Origin: DASQZK01 sp963809925
GTDB taxonomy: Bacteria; Bacteroidota; Bacteroidia; Bacteroidales; GCA-2748055
DNA length: 64,000 nucleotides
Assembly (NCBI GenBank): GCA_963809925.1
Contig: CAWELH010000003.1
Location: 598,206-662,205, forward strand
Direction: 5' to 3'
The notes beneath the pieces are model-generated. The model searched no databases and was not told the origin of the DNA. It saw only the letters and a list, made by a program, of their open reading frames with translations. Positions 1 through 9,300 of the stretch are shown in pieces; positions within the stretch are counted from its first letter, which is position 1, and every line of letters starts with the position of its first letter. The position numbers were made by a program, and so were the translations under genes.

Positions 1-780
1 CGTCGAACCGAGAACCGGTGTTGTGAACAACTCTCTTGCCATTGAGAACTCAATGACCTTGTTGCTGCCCACCGTTACATAATCAGACGATGCAAAAATG
101 GCGTTGGTTGCGATCATGGGCTCCCAGGGCCAGTCAGAGTCGGGTCCTGTTGCAGACTGAAGGCTTGATGACGGGTCTGTATCCGTAAATGCCTGGATGA
201 CAGCCTCCATGAGGTACTCAACGCCGGGGGTTTCATAGTAACTCCAGTAGTCCCAACCGGTGGTGCCGTTATTATCGGCATCGATGTACAGCTGCAGGAT
301 TTCACCGAGATCAGATGTCCCTTTCAGATAAAAATAAAGGAATCCATCACTGTTGGTTACTTTGGCTTCAAGCATTGTGGCGCCTTCACCGTCGGGATAA
401 GAATAGTAGTCGGGAACATCGGTCCAGTCATCGAACGAACCGTCAACAATAATTGGTTCTGAACTTGCTACTGTGACATCGTAGGTAACTGTGTTGGTAC
501 CGCCTGAACCTTTGGAAGTTAATGTAACAGTATAGCTTCCAAAATCGGCGTAGGTGTGCGTTGGGTTCTCATCCGTAGAGGTGCTGCCATCACCAAAATC
601 CCAAAGATAGGTTGATGCATCAGTGGAAGCATTGGTGAAAGAAACGACCATGTCGGTTACATCGAAGGAGAAATCGGCAACCGGCTTGGGTGCGTCATCT
701 TTCTTACATGCTGACAAAGAAACTATCAGACCTATTCCAAGGAATAAGAAACTTTTGCTAAGCAGTTGATTCTTGTTCAT
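1..780 (-). CDS. PKD-domain surface lipoprotein, C-terminus off the window
   Basis: This reading frame runs from the ATG at 780 to the window edge without a stop, giving 260 residues of an incomplete protein. A lipoprotein signal ends at Cys25 (SLSAC), followed by the KKDD typical of Bacteroidota surface lipoproteins. Residues ~33-95 form a PKD domain (TYLWDFGDGSTS, then NPTHTYADFGSYTVTL). From ~100 a second region starts DGSFDDW and continues FLYFYLKG and LYIDADNNG, resembling CBM9/DOMON-like carbohydrate-binding folds. It lies 71 bp downstream of susD on the same strand, where Bacteroidota loci usually encode a SusE/SusF-like glycan-binding lipoprotein. That role is inferred from position and fold; the ligand is unknown. 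Confidence 0.85.
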   Translation of the reverse strand, partial: MNKNQLLSKSFLFLGIGLIVSLSACKKDDAPKPVADFSFDVTDMVVSFTNASTDASTYLWDFGDGSTSTDENPTHTYADFGSYTVTLTSKGSGGTNTVTYDVTVASSEPIIVDGSFDDWTDVPDYYSYPDGEGATMLEAKVTNSDGFLYFYLKGTSDLGEILQLYIDADNNGTTGWDYWSYYETPGVEYLMEAVIQAFTDTDPSSSLQSATGPDSDWPWEPMIATNAIFASSDYVTVGSNKVIEFSMARELFTTPVLGST

Positions 781-851
781 AATTCTACAATTTTTAGATT
801 AGTAATTTACAATCATTATTATATGTTGTGAATGCTTAAGTACAGATCATT

Positions 852-2351
852 TCAATCATTCTGTTTACAGAGTGGATTATAGATTATTTCATTCAACGGG
901 ATAAAATAGATTTGTCTCGGTCCGTTGAATGGATAGATGTCCGTATCGCCATTTACATTCTGTCCTGAAGGGTAACTTCTGTTCAGGTCAATTTTATTTC
1001 TTAACAGGTCGTCTCTTCTTTGCCCTTCAAAAGAAAGTTCAAGACGACGTTCACCCAGAACAGCATCAAGCACACTTGAATATCCATGTGTGCTGTTTAA
1101 ATTTCCAGTAGTTACCAATGCATCTCCCGAAAGTCCTGCACGTGCACGTATAATATTGACGTCGTCAAGAGCTTCATTGTCATGTGAAAGATGCGCATTT
1201 GCTTCTGCCCTGTTCAGGTAAAGTTCTGAAAGCCTTATATATGCCGGCGATGTCAGTGTTGGAATGCCATTCTGGTTAGAGAATTTATTCATGTACATCA
1301 TTTTAAATGTCGTCCCGGGATAGATGGAAACATTGCCCGCTCCGTTTCTGACGGTGTCAATGAATTGATTACGTATATCTTCCGGATATCTTGTAAGAAG
1401 ATCGAGGTAAGTCTGTGATGGATACACTTCACCCCAGCCTGTACCATCTCCGTTATACATCGATCCCAAAGAAGCTTCCCCGACATCCTCCTCATTCGAA
1501 TAGTAGATGACAAACAAGTCTTCGTTTGAATCAGGTGTATTCCAGAAAGAAGAAGTATAGGAATCCGTTGGTTCGAGATCAAAAGGACTGTTGTTAATTA
1601 CCTCATTGGCATAGAAAATGGTTGAATCATACTGTTCCGTAAAGAGATAAGCCCTGGATAGAAGTCCTTCGGCTGCCCACTTATTTCCGTATTTTTTCGA
1701 TTCGGTGGTATTTCCGGGGTTTCTCATGGTCATAAGCTCGGAGGCTTTTTTGAGATCGGCGATGATCTGTTTGTAGGTCTCACCGACCGTTGCTCTTGCT
1801 TTGTTGTCTTCCTCAGCGACACCGGTTCTCAAAATGATTCCCGGCTGATCAATGCCCTGTGAAGGCGGAAAGGAAAATGTACGGGCCATATCAAAGAATA
1901 TCATTGCACGGTAAAAGTAAGCCTCGCCAACATATTGTTTCAGTTCATCAGTGGATGACTCAGTGATCTTAACTTTATCGATGATGTTGTTGGTTTCAAG
2001 TACAATCTTATATCCCGTATACCAGAAATAAGATGTATTTAATTGATCTTCTATATGTTGACGATTAAATGAGTACCAAAGGTTATCTGTGGTACTCTTT
2101 ACGATCAATACATCATCGGAAGGGAATTCAGTCAGCTGAAACAGATGCCTGACGTACATGTTTCTTGGGTCATCGGTCAATTGCTGTTTCAACATCATAA
2201 GGCAACCATTGGCCATCCCCTTCGCACCGTCAGCAGTGGCTACCAAGGTCTCGGCAGTAATATCGGAATAGGGCACCAGGTCGAGTTCGCATCTGGTTAG
2301 GGTTAACAATACCGGAACCAGCAGGATATATTTCAATGCAGAATATTTCAT
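852..2351 (-). CDS. susD: RagB/SusD family nutrient-uptake outer-membrane lipoprotein
   Basis: SusD proteins are the surface lipoprotein lid on SusC transporters and bind the glycan. The ~499-residue length and the late motifs fit the family: YIRLSELYLNRAEA about three quarters along, then IRARAG, ERRLELSFEGQRRDDLLR and a C-terminal YFIPLNEI. I place the start at the second in-frame Met (MKYSALKYILL), which gives a basic n-region and a lipoprotein signal; an upstream ATG at 2363 would add four residues. The lipobox is unusual, with Arg just before the Cys (LTRC). The gene follows susC by 19 bp and is surely co-transcribed with it. Confidence 0.93.
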   Translation of the reverse strand: MKYSALKYILLVPVLLTLTRCELDLVPYSDITAETLVATADGAKGMANGCLMMLKQQLTDDPRNMYVRHLFQLTEFPSDDVLIVKSTTDNLWYSFNRQHIEDQLNTSYFWYTGYKIVLETNNIIDKVKITESSTDELKQYVGEAYFYRAMIFFDMARTFSFPPSQGIDQPGIILRTGVAEEDNKARATVGETYKQIIADLKKASELMTMRNPGNTTESKKYGNKWAAEGLLSRAYLFTEQYDSTIFYANEVINNSPFDLEPTDSYTSSFWNTPDSNEDLFVIYYSNEEDVGEASLGSMYNGDGTGWGEVYPSQTYLDLLTRYPEDIRNQFIDTVRNGAGNVSIYPGTTFKMMYMNKFSNQNGIPTLTSPAYIRLSELYLNRAEANAHLSHDNEALDDVNIIRARAGLSGDALVTTGNLNSTHGYSSVLDAVLGERRLELSFEGQRRDDLLRNKIDLNRSYPSGQNVNGDTDIYPFNGPRQIYFIPLNEIIYNPLCKQND

Positions 2352-2370
2352 CTCAGTTATCATTTTAAGT

Positions 2371-5300
2371 TTAAAATCTTATTTCAATACCCACGATAAA
2401 TTGTTTGTTTATCGGATATTTAAATGAGGAAATACCGGGGAGTAAATAACTGGTGTTATACAAGGGAACATCCGGATCCATGCCGGTAAATTTGGTCCAG
2501 GTGATCAAATTGTCAGCCGACACATTGACCTTCAAACCGTGTAAACCTATCTTCTGTGAAAGTGCGACCGGGAGATCATAACTCAGGGTGATGTTTCTGA
2601 GTCTGAGGTAACTGCCGTCCTCCAGGTATCGCGAAGAATACTCGTGGGCGTTGTGGTTGCCTCCGATCATGGGTTGTGGATGAGTGGCCTGGTCTCCGGG
2701 ATTTTTCCAGCGCGACATGCCTTCCTGAAGTTTAAACGCGTTGACATTGGCGTTGGCACCGTCGTTGTCCAGCTCCTGTCGTGTATAATTGTAGATCTTA
2801 TTTCCGTAAACATAAGAGAACGATGCAAACAGAGAAAAACTCTTATAGGTCAGGGAAGTGCCAAATCCGCCTAAGAATTTAGGAAACGGAGAACCTACAT
2901 TCTCGAAAGTAGCTTCATTATATACCGAGGTGGCTTCCTTACCAGTTTCCTTACCGGTGGATGCATCAATGGTAACCTTTTCCCACATTGGTGTGCCGTC
3001 ATCAGGATTCACCCCGAGCCATTTAGGCATGTACCAGTCAAAGGCTGATTTCCCGGGAATAAGAATCTGGAAGCCCGGTCCTGAGTTCGTAACCACGATG
3101 GTATCGATGCCGGCCTTATCCGATAATTTTACCAGGTCATTCTGATTGGCGGAAATGTTGAAGTTCAGGGTCCATTTCAGGACCTTCGTTGAAACCGCAT
3201 TTGCATTTACGGAGAGCTCAACACCGCTGTTTTTAATTTCTCCAACGTTTTTCCACTGGAATTCAAAGCCCTGAGAAGCTGGAAGGGGATCCCTGAATAA
3301 CATGTTTTTGACATGTGTATTATAGTAATCAATATTCACCTCCACCCTGTGGACAATTCCAACATCGACACCCAGGTCGAGAGGATAGCTCGTTTCCCAT
3401 GTCAGATTATAATTTCCGATATTTGATGGATAATAGGCGGTCTGGTTATTGTAGACATTTCCTCCCGAGTAGGCCGGGAAATAGGGGTAGTAAACATTTC
3501 CGGGAAAGGTTTCATTCCCGACGGCTCCGTAGCTTCCTCTTAATTTTAGATAATTAATTGATGAAATGGATTTCATAAACTCTTCGTTACTAAGCAGCCA
3601 TGAGGCAGAAGTGGTATAGAAGGTGCCGTACTTTGAATTGGGAGAAAACTTTGAGGAACCGTCCCTGCGTGCTGACAGGGTAATAAAATATTTCTTATTG
3701 AAATCATAGTTTACCTGTGAGAGTATTGAGAAGCCAGATTCCTCTGCTTTTGAACCCACCGGTTTTTCTATAGAGCCTGCTACACCGATCACCTCCTGTC
3801 CGGGCAGGATACCGGTGGCATTACCTCCGAAATCTGACTCGACCATGTATTTGCCACCTTCCACACCAGCGAGACCGCTTATACTGTGAACGCCGAAAGT
3901 TTTATCAAACTTCAGAAGCGTCGTATTTGAGTAAGATAAATCGAAGGAGACGGAATTCATGATGCGGCCGTCGATCGGAGAACCTTCAAAAGTGAGTGGT
4001 GATTCGATTTCTTCATACTTTCCGTGACTGGTTGAGAGAGACGTCCTGGAATCGATTTTCAGCCAGTTGGTCAATTTGTAGTAAAGATCGAAGCTTCCAA
4101 AACCGTTCACGCCATAGTTATCATATTTGTTATATTGTAAGGAATGGTAGGGGTTATTTGTGACATTCGAGTACCATCCTTCTTTTTTAATATTATAAAC
4201 GAGATCTCCGTTTGCATCGTACGGATTATCCCAGGGCATCAGCCTGAATGCTCCTTCGGCAAGTGTCCAGTGCGGATATCGTGAATTGTTGTATTCACCG
4301 GATATATTGGTGGTAATGGTGAGGCGGTCAGACAGCATGTACTTCACCTTGGAACGTACGCTCAGCCTTTTATAGTTGGTTGTGATAAGGGTACCATTAT
4401 CATCCATCATATCTACTGATAAGTAATAATTTGTTTTGTCCCCTCCTCCCGTTGCTGAGAAATAGGCTGTGGTAATATCCGATTGTTTATAGGTATTGCC
4501 AATCCAGTCAAAATCCTGTTGCAACAATGTTTTTGGTCGTATTAATGCAAACAGGTTGGGAGAGTAAATAAGTTTTTGGTAATCGTACAATTCACGGCTG
4601 TTCATAACCTCAAAGTTCCCGAATTCCGGTCTTTTAATACCGCGGTTGATTTTAACCGTGATTTCACCCCGTGCAGTAGTTCCGCTTTTTGTGGTGATGA
4701 GTATTACTCCTGAAGCAGCCCTGGAACCATACAATCCGGTGGCTCCTGCATCTTTTAGGATGGAGACACTTTCGATATCGTTCGGGTTGTAGGTACCGCC
4801 GATCACTCCGTCAACGACTACCAGAGGCGTTTGGGGCGAGTATACGGAACCGACACCCCTGATCCGGATGTCCCCGGCCTGACCTGGCTGTCCGCTGGCT
4901 GTTTGCACCTGAACGCCGGCTACTTTCCCGGTAAGCATGTCAGTGACACTGTTTACAGTAACTTTGTCAATCTCATCGGCCTTCAGATAGGTCACCGCGC
5001 TTGATATTTCTGTTTTGGCTTTCTCTGAATACGCCGTTACAATGACTTCATCAAGATTCAGCAGGTCCTGTTTCATTGAGACATTGATAACAGCCTGATT
5101 CCCGACGGTCATGGTTTGACTCTGGTATCCCACATAGGAGAATATGAGAATATCAGCGGGACTGGAAACGGGTATTGAATATTTTCCTTCCCTGTCGGTG
5201 ACGGTTCCGCTGCCTGTAGATTTGTCCACAATTGTCACACCCAGTAACGGCTCACCGTTTTCATCCGAAATGATTCCCGACACCCGGTCGGGTTGCACCT

Positions 5301-5679
5301 GAACAGGATTTGTAGTAGGAGTGAGGACAATCACGTTATTATCAAGTATCCGGTATGTTACCCCGGAATCATCCAGCAACTGATCGAGAATATCACCAAT
5401 CTTTTTGTCAGAAACTGCAAGGCTGACTATCTTATTCAGATCCGTTAATTCATCATTATAGAAGAATCTGTAATTGCTTTCTTTTTCAATAAGCTTAAGA
5501 GTCTCCCGAAACGACATTTTATCCACAGACAGACTCAGTCGTGTGCTTTGGGAGTATACTGAAGCTGAGGCATGTGCTAATGAAAGCATCAGGATGAGAA
5601 AGGTCAGTTTCATAGTTAGTATCAATTTTCTGGATCCTATTTTGAAAACATAAGAGTACCAGGGTGAATTTTTTTTCAT
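2371..5679 (-). CDS. susC: SusC/RagA TonB-dependent transporter with N-terminal STN signalling domain
   Basis: This outer-membrane beta-barrel imports oligosaccharides using TonB energy. From the chosen start (MKKNSPWYSYVF) the order is: signal peptide ending near VYSQ; STN domain (FRETLKLIEKESNYRFFYND); carboxypeptidase-regulatory-like domain (GIISDENGEPLLGVTI); plug domain with the SusC signature (GKVAGVQV, IRIRGVGS, YNPNDIESVSILKDAGA, YGSRAASGVILITTK); then a long barrel ending in FIVGIEIRF. An STN domain next to FecR and an ECF sigma factor marks a trans-envelope signalling transporter: substrate binding signals to FecR, which frees the sigma factor. An earlier ATG at 5730 adds 17 residues ahead of the signal peptide and is less likely. 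Substrate is not predictable from this protein. Confidence 0.95.
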   Translation of the reverse strand: MKKNSPWYSYVFKIGSRKLILTMKLTFLILMLSLAHASASVYSQSTRLSLSVDKMSFRETLKLIEKESNYRFFYNDELTDLNKIVSLAVSDKKIGDILDQLLDDSGVTYRILDNNVIVLTPTTNPVQVQPDRVSGIISDENGEPLLGVTIVDKSTGSGTVTDREGKYSIPVSSPADILIFSYVGYQSQTMTVGNQAVINVSMKQDLLNLDEVIVTAYSEKAKTEISSAVTYLKADEIDKVTVNSVTDMLTGKVAGVQVQTASGQPGQAGDIRIRGVGSVYSPQTPLVVVDGVIGGTYNPNDIESVSILKDAGATGLYGSRAASGVILITTKSGTTARGEITVKINRGIKRPEFGNFEVMNSRELYDYQKLIYSPNLFALIRPKTLLQQDFDWIGNTYKQSDITTAYFSATGGGDKTNYYLSVDMMDDNGTLITTNYKRLSVRSKVKYMLSDRLTITTNISGEYNNSRYPHWTLAEGAFRLMPWDNPYDANGDLVYNIKKEGWYSNVTNNPYHSLQYNKYDNYGVNGFGSFDLYYKLTNWLKIDSRTSLSTSHGKYEEIESPLTFEGSPIDGRIMNSVSFDLSYSNTTLLKFDKTFGVHSISGLAGVEGGKYMVESDFGGNATGILPGQEVIGVAGSIEKPVGSKAEESGFSILSQVNYDFNKKYFITLSARRDGSSKFSPNSKYGTFYTTSASWLLSNEEFMKSISSINYLKLRGSYGAVGNETFPGNVYYPYFPAYSGGNVYNNQTAYYPSNIGNYNLTWETSYPLDLGVDVGIVHRVEVNIDYYNTHVKNMLFRDPLPASQGFEFQWKNVGEIKNSGVELSVNANAVSTKVLKWTLNFNISANQNDLVKLSDKAGIDTIVVTNSGPGFQILIPGKSAFDWYMPKWLGVNPDDGTPMWEKVTIDASTGKETGKEATSVYNEATFENVGSPFPKFLGGFGTSLTYKSFSLFASFSYVYGNKIYNYTRQELDNDGANANVNAFKLQEGMSRWKNPGDQATHPQPMIGGNHNAHEYSSRYLEDGSYLRLRNITLSYDLPVALSQKIGLHGLKVNVSADNLITWTKFTGMDPDVPLYNTSYLLPGISSFKYPINKQFIVGIEIRF

Positions 5680-5753
5680 AGTTTTGTAGAAGTTTATTTC
5701 AACATAAATTAACTTGGGTATTCTCTGCAACAGAATGCCTTTGCTTGATTTAG

Positions 5754-5779
5754 CCGGGACTCAGAAGTCCCGGTTTTTT
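5754..5779 (+). terminator. Terminator-like hairpin in the fecR-susC gap, facing against the operon
   Basis: CCGGGACT and AGTCCCGG form a perfect 8-bp stem around a CAGA loop, followed by six T on the plus strand. The neighbouring genes are all on the minus strand, where the hairpin is preceded by six A and has no following U-tract. As drawn it would stop plus-strand (antisense) transcription, or act as a structured element in the susC leader. Confidence 0.5.
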
Positions 5780-5840
5780 AATAGTATGGAGTGTTATTCT
5801 TCATAGTATTTACATCCTCAGATGTTGTTTTGTTAAATTT

Positions 5841-6977
5841 CTACCTGTTAAGAAGTCTTGAATACTTCTGCTGGAGTTCTTTATCCAGGTCCCAGGACAC
5901 CTCTCCTACATCAATTTTGTATTTCATGGGTGTGGTCATAACAAGGATACCGAGCACCTGTTCGAGTGTTTCATTTCTTATCGTTCCGGTAAACTTATAC
6001 TGCTTAAGTTCATTGGAATTAATAAGAATTCTCGTATTGAACCTCCGTTCAAGCTGAGTAGCAAGATTGTCAAGCGTTATTCCTTCAATTACCCACGTTT
6101 CATCCTTCCATGAGGTATACAAAAGTGTTTTTATATTTTTTTTCAGCAGGACGTGGTTTTCAACCTTACTTGCTACAACATTTTCGTCTTTATTCTCCTC
6201 CTTCTTCTCCTGATCGAGGGAAGAGTGCAGACTTTTATCTTTAATGAAATAGGTAATATTTTCTTTTTGCTTCAGATGGTATTCAGCAGTACTGGCATTG
6301 TTGTCTTCAGTGCTGACAACAATATTCCCCTTAACCAACGTAGCGGAAACAGCGTCATCATCGGGGTATGCTGCCACGTTAAATTCAGTGCCATAGGCTC
6401 TGACTGTGAGGTGCTGAGTACGTACGATAAACGGTTTTTCCTTATTTGAGGTGACATTAAAGTAGGCTTCACCCGTCAGGTCAACAATTCTGTCATTTTT
6501 GTTAAAATCAGTGGTATATGAGATCTTACTCTTGGCATTGATCCAGACCTTACTGCCATCCGGAAGTGTGACCAAAGACTTAGAGCCAAGGGGAGAGAAT
6601 ATCTCCACAATTTCAGATTCTTGACTGGCCCGTTGTTTCAAGGTAAGATAATGGTCAAAACCGGCACCTATTGACAGCAATACAAGAATCATTGCTGCGT
6701 ACGTGAGAAAAAGGGTAAGCTTCCGCTTTCTTCCGGCTGCCTTTTGTTTCGATTTTCTCCAGTTCATCATCCAGACAGCTTTTTTATATCCTTTAGTGGC
6801 ATCGAAATTTTCGGACTTAAGATACATTGCTGATGCGAGCCATACATCCCGTATCGAGTTAAACAAGCTAGTGTTTTGTTCATCAGCGTTAAGCCATTCT
6901 TCAAACTCTCGCAATTCACCTTCTTCAAAATCTCCATTCAGAAACCGGATTATCTTCTCTTCATTCATCTCGTTCAT
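5841..6977 (-). CDS. fecR: FecR-family anti-sigma factor
   Basis: FecR proteins sit in the inner membrane, hold the ECF sigma factor inactive and receive the signal from the STN domain of their partner transporter. The 378-residue protein has a cytoplasmic N-terminal region (MNEEKIIRFLNGDF), one membrane segment at about residues 87-106 (LTLFLTYAAMILVLLSIGAG), then the periplasmic FecR domain (LPDGSKVWINAKSKISY, LTGEAYFNV, FIVRT) and a C-terminal DUF4974 domain (LDNLATQLERRFN, FTGTIRNETLEQVL). It lies between the sigma factor and susC, the standard order of such loci. The insert of charged residues around positions 230-275 is longer than I would expect. Confidence 0.93.
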   Translation of the reverse strand: MNEMNEEKIIRFLNGDFEEGELREFEEWLNADEQNTSLFNSIRDVWLASAMYLKSENFDATKGYKKAVWMMNWRKSKQKAAGRKRKLTLFLTYAAMILVLLSIGAGFDHYLTLKQRASQESEIVEIFSPLGSKSLVTLPDGSKVWINAKSKISYTTDFNKNDRIVDLTGEAYFNVTSNKEKPFIVRTQHLTVRAYGTEFNVAAYPDDDAVSATLVKGNIVVSTEDNNASTAEYHLKQKENITYFIKDKSLHSSLDQEKKEENKDENVVASKVENHVLLKKNIKTLLYTSWKDETWVIEGITLDNLATQLERRFNTRILINSNELKQYKFTGTIRNETLEQVLGILVMTTPMKYKIDVGEVSWDLDKELQQKYSRLLNR

Positions 6978-7014
6978 TTCAAATCAATTTTTTTTCTCTG
7001 TTTCAATCATGAAG

Positions 7015-7051
7015 CTAAAAGTACCTGATTCCTCAGGCACTTTTAGTTTTT
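7015..7051 (+). terminator. Second terminator-like hairpin, in the sigma-fecR gap
   Basis: CTAAAAGTACCTGA and TCAGGCACTTTTAG flank a TTCC loop, followed by five T on the plus strand. One position is an A/C mismatch in plus-strand RNA but a G-U pair in minus-strand RNA, so the stem is better paired in the sigma-fecR message, where there is no U-tract after it. It may be an mRNA structure that sets relative expression or stability, or a terminator of antisense transcripts. Confidence 0.45.
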
Positions 7052-7139
7052 GATAACTCTTCACGATTTAATCTACTTTCTATGAATCATTTTTAAAGAC
7101 AGTTTTGGGAAGGGGGTAGGGTGACAGGAGATTCAATTT

Positions 7140-7709
7140 TTATTTTCCCAGTGAGTCTTTTAGCTTGGCAATCGCACGCTTCATTTGAGTTTTCACCGTA
7201 TTTACCGAGATATTCATTCGTTCCGCGATTTCCTTATAGCTCAGGTATTCAAAACGGTTGAGCCTGAAAATTTCACGGCATTGATCAGGTAATTCGTTGA
7301 AAGCTTCATTAAAATCTTTTTCAAAATCCGCGGCATACATTTCCTGCAGGAAGTACGGATCGAGATTTTTTGTTATCAGTGCATTGCGGTTGAAAATCTG
7401 ATCAGCAGCCCTCTTCAGTAATCTGCTGAACGCTTCTGTTTCCCTGAGTGTGTTTATGCAATTGTTATGTACCGCCCTGTACAGGTAGGCCCGGAAAGAG
7501 CCCATGATCCGGATGGTTTCCCTGTTTTCCCAGATTTTTATTATCGTTTCATGAACAACATCCTCAGCCAGTTCACGGGATTTGAGAAAGACAAAAGCAT
7601 AGTTGCACAGAGGCACAAAATATTCCGGATAGAGCAATTCAAGAAAACCCTCATCATTTTCCTGAATACGTCGTATTATTTCCTGGTCAATCTTACTGCT
7701 GCTATTCAT
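7140..7709 (-). CDS. RNA polymerase ECF sigma-70 factor (FecI-like)
   Basis: This 189-residue protein has the two sigma domains of an ECF factor. Region 2 spans about residues 25-90 (LCNYAFVFLKSRELAEDVVHETIIKIWENRE) and region 4 about 130-185 (ELPDQCREIFRLNRFEYLSYKEIAERMNISVNTVKTQMKRAI), the latter with a helix-turn-helix for the -35-like element. Linked to fecR and susC, it probably activates the susCD operon when the transporter senses its glycan. The start at 7709 gives a usual family length. Confidence 0.94.
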   Translation of the reverse strand: MNSSSKIDQEIIRRIQENDEGFLELLYPEYFVPLCNYAFVFLKSRELAEDVVHETIIKIWENRETIRIMGSFRAYLYRAVHNNCINTLRETEAFSRLLKRAADQIFNRNALITKNLDPYFLQEMYAADFEKDFNEAFNELPDQCREIFRLNRFEYLSYKEIAERMNISVNTVKTQMKRAIAKLKDSLGK

Positions 7710-7991
7710 TGGAACGGGTGTTTCCGAAAAAAAGTGACTTCCACCGCCGGTTTATCTTTTAACGCTCTGGTAAAGTTACTTAAGATTTATTTAAAACTGC
7801 GCCGGGTGATCTGTCCGGGTTTAAATGATGAATTTCGATAATTTAAAGTGAATTTGCAATGTTTGACGCATAATACTTTGCCGAAAATAATTAAAACGAA
7901 AGTTGAAAAGAAACACGACAATGCAAAATGAACCGTCTCGTAAGAAAAATGAAGAGCCTCTATCCGATAATATCATTTGCAGATAGCGTGA

Positions 7992-8927
7992 TTATTGATT
8001 TAACGTGTCATGAATCTGGTAAATTCGTTCCCGGATTTCGCTCAGATTTCCGATAATCAGGTAGTAGTCAAATTCGAAGATGGTATTTTTATCAAGAAGG
8101 GTTCGTTTTATCGAAGAAAGATAAACTGTCCCCGGGGCCTGCCCGGCATGAAAATATGTTGTTGAAGGATTGTACAATCCAATACCCCAAAGCTTATCGT
8201 CGACCAAAGCCATCCAGTTTTCCCTGACTCTGGTATAATTACCTGCAACATTTATGGCTAAATCAATCATTTCCGGATTATCCAGAACACCGCCGGTGAA
8301 AGGCAGATTGCCAAAATAGGAATAGAGATTATGAAATTGATCGTTGACGTACACTGCCGGCAGTTCCTGATCACGGCCGTTTGTGGCGAAATAAATGACA
8401 TCGGTCCTGTGACACGTAATCCTGTTTTTGATTTTTAGAACATTCCCTGACAATACTACCCATTCTTCCATTTCTGCTTCTGCGGGTATATTGTTCATAT
8501 CCCACAATAATGGAGTGCATTTAACATAGGTCGAAGTATCCGTTCTGCTGGAGTCGATTAACATTGAGTTATTTCCGAAAACATCACCCGCCTGAACCGG
8601 GTTCCACATCCAGGGTGAATAACTCGTATCCTGTCCTTCATCCAGGCGGTCTGCAGGATCACCTGCATAATAGGATTGCTGAATATAGCGCCCGTTGTCC
8701 GATATGTTTACGATGTTCCCGCCAGCTCCCGATTTTGAAATATAGGAAATAGCACCACCCCGATGAATGTCCTGCCTGATATGAAGGACTCCGTTGTCAA
8801 TGCTGAATTCATCTGAAATCACTACAGGAACGATTACCGGATTCTCCGGTTTATCCTTCGGGTCACTGCTTGAGCAGTTACTTAAAAGAAAGATACTTAT
8901 AAAAGTATATACTATAACTTTGTACAT
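7992..8927 (-). CDS. Unknown lipoprotein of a polysaccharide utilisation locus
   Basis: I cannot assign a function. The 311-residue protein has a lipoprotein signal (FLLSNC, Cys18) and a low-complexity linker with KDKPENP. The rest looks like a beta-sandwich: IDNGVLHIRQD, HRGGAISYIS, NIVNISDNGRYIQQSYYAG, then WNPVQAGD and an aromatic-rich C-terminal half. The GGAI...NIVN...GR.IQQSYY pattern recalls galactose-mutarotase-like or glycan-active beta-sandwich proteins; this is recollection of a pattern, not a family match. It stands 282 bp upstream of the sigma gene on the same strand and divergent from the sulfatase, so a role with the same glycan is likely. Confidence 0.75.
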   Translation of the reverse strand: MYKVIVYTFISIFLLSNCSSSDPKDKPENPVIVPVVISDEFSIDNGVLHIRQDIHRGGAISYISKSGAGGNIVNISDNGRYIQQSYYAGDPADRLDEGQDTSYSPWMWNPVQAGDVFGNNSMLIDSSRTDTSTYVKCTPLLWDMNNIPAEAEMEEWVVLSGNVLKIKNRITCHRTDVIYFATNGRDQELPAVYVNDQFHNLYSYFGNLPFTGGVLDNPEMIDLAINVAGNYTRVRENWMALVDDKLWGIGLYNPSTTYFHAGQAPGTVYLSSIKRTLLDKNTIFEFDYYLIIGNLSEIRERIYQIHDTLNQ

Positions 8928-9300
8928 CCCTAAAGTTCATTGAAACAGCAACATAAAGAAGACTTTCCTCATTCTTTCGATAAAAGTAAAAACTATATCA
9001 AACTGATAAGTTATGGCCGTTTCTCTTGAAATATAACAATTCGCAATGAGATAGGTTACACGATGGACGGATTTCAGCCCTCCTCAAACCCTGGATTAAC
9101 ATAAACCTGGAAATGCCTGGGTAGCCCCATAATATTAAAGTCTGAGGTTTTGATTATTGCAGTCTTTAAGGCCTGATTTCCATGTGAATCCATATATTAT
9201 GAGGCGTGTTCTGCCGTCACTCTGTCATTTTAACTTCATTTTCTCTATATTTGATTTTTACAAAGCATCGAAATTTTAATTGAAATAATACCTCAAAGCT
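8928..9300. other. Divergent intergenic region between lipoprotein and sulfatase genes
   Basis: This 373-bp AT-rich stretch holds no convincing gene. It must contain start signals for two divergent transcripts. The only promoter-like element I can point to is the -7-type motif listed at 9246. I saw no strong inverted repeat that would suggest an operator. Confidence 0.5.
9246..9253 (+). promoter_or_regulatory. Candidate Bacteroidota -7 element upstream of the sulfatase
   Basis: TATATTTG matches the Bacteroidota -7 consensus TAnnTTTG and lies 47 bp before the sulfatase ATG. I see no matching -33 TTTG at the right distance, so this is a weak prediction. Confidence 0.35.
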
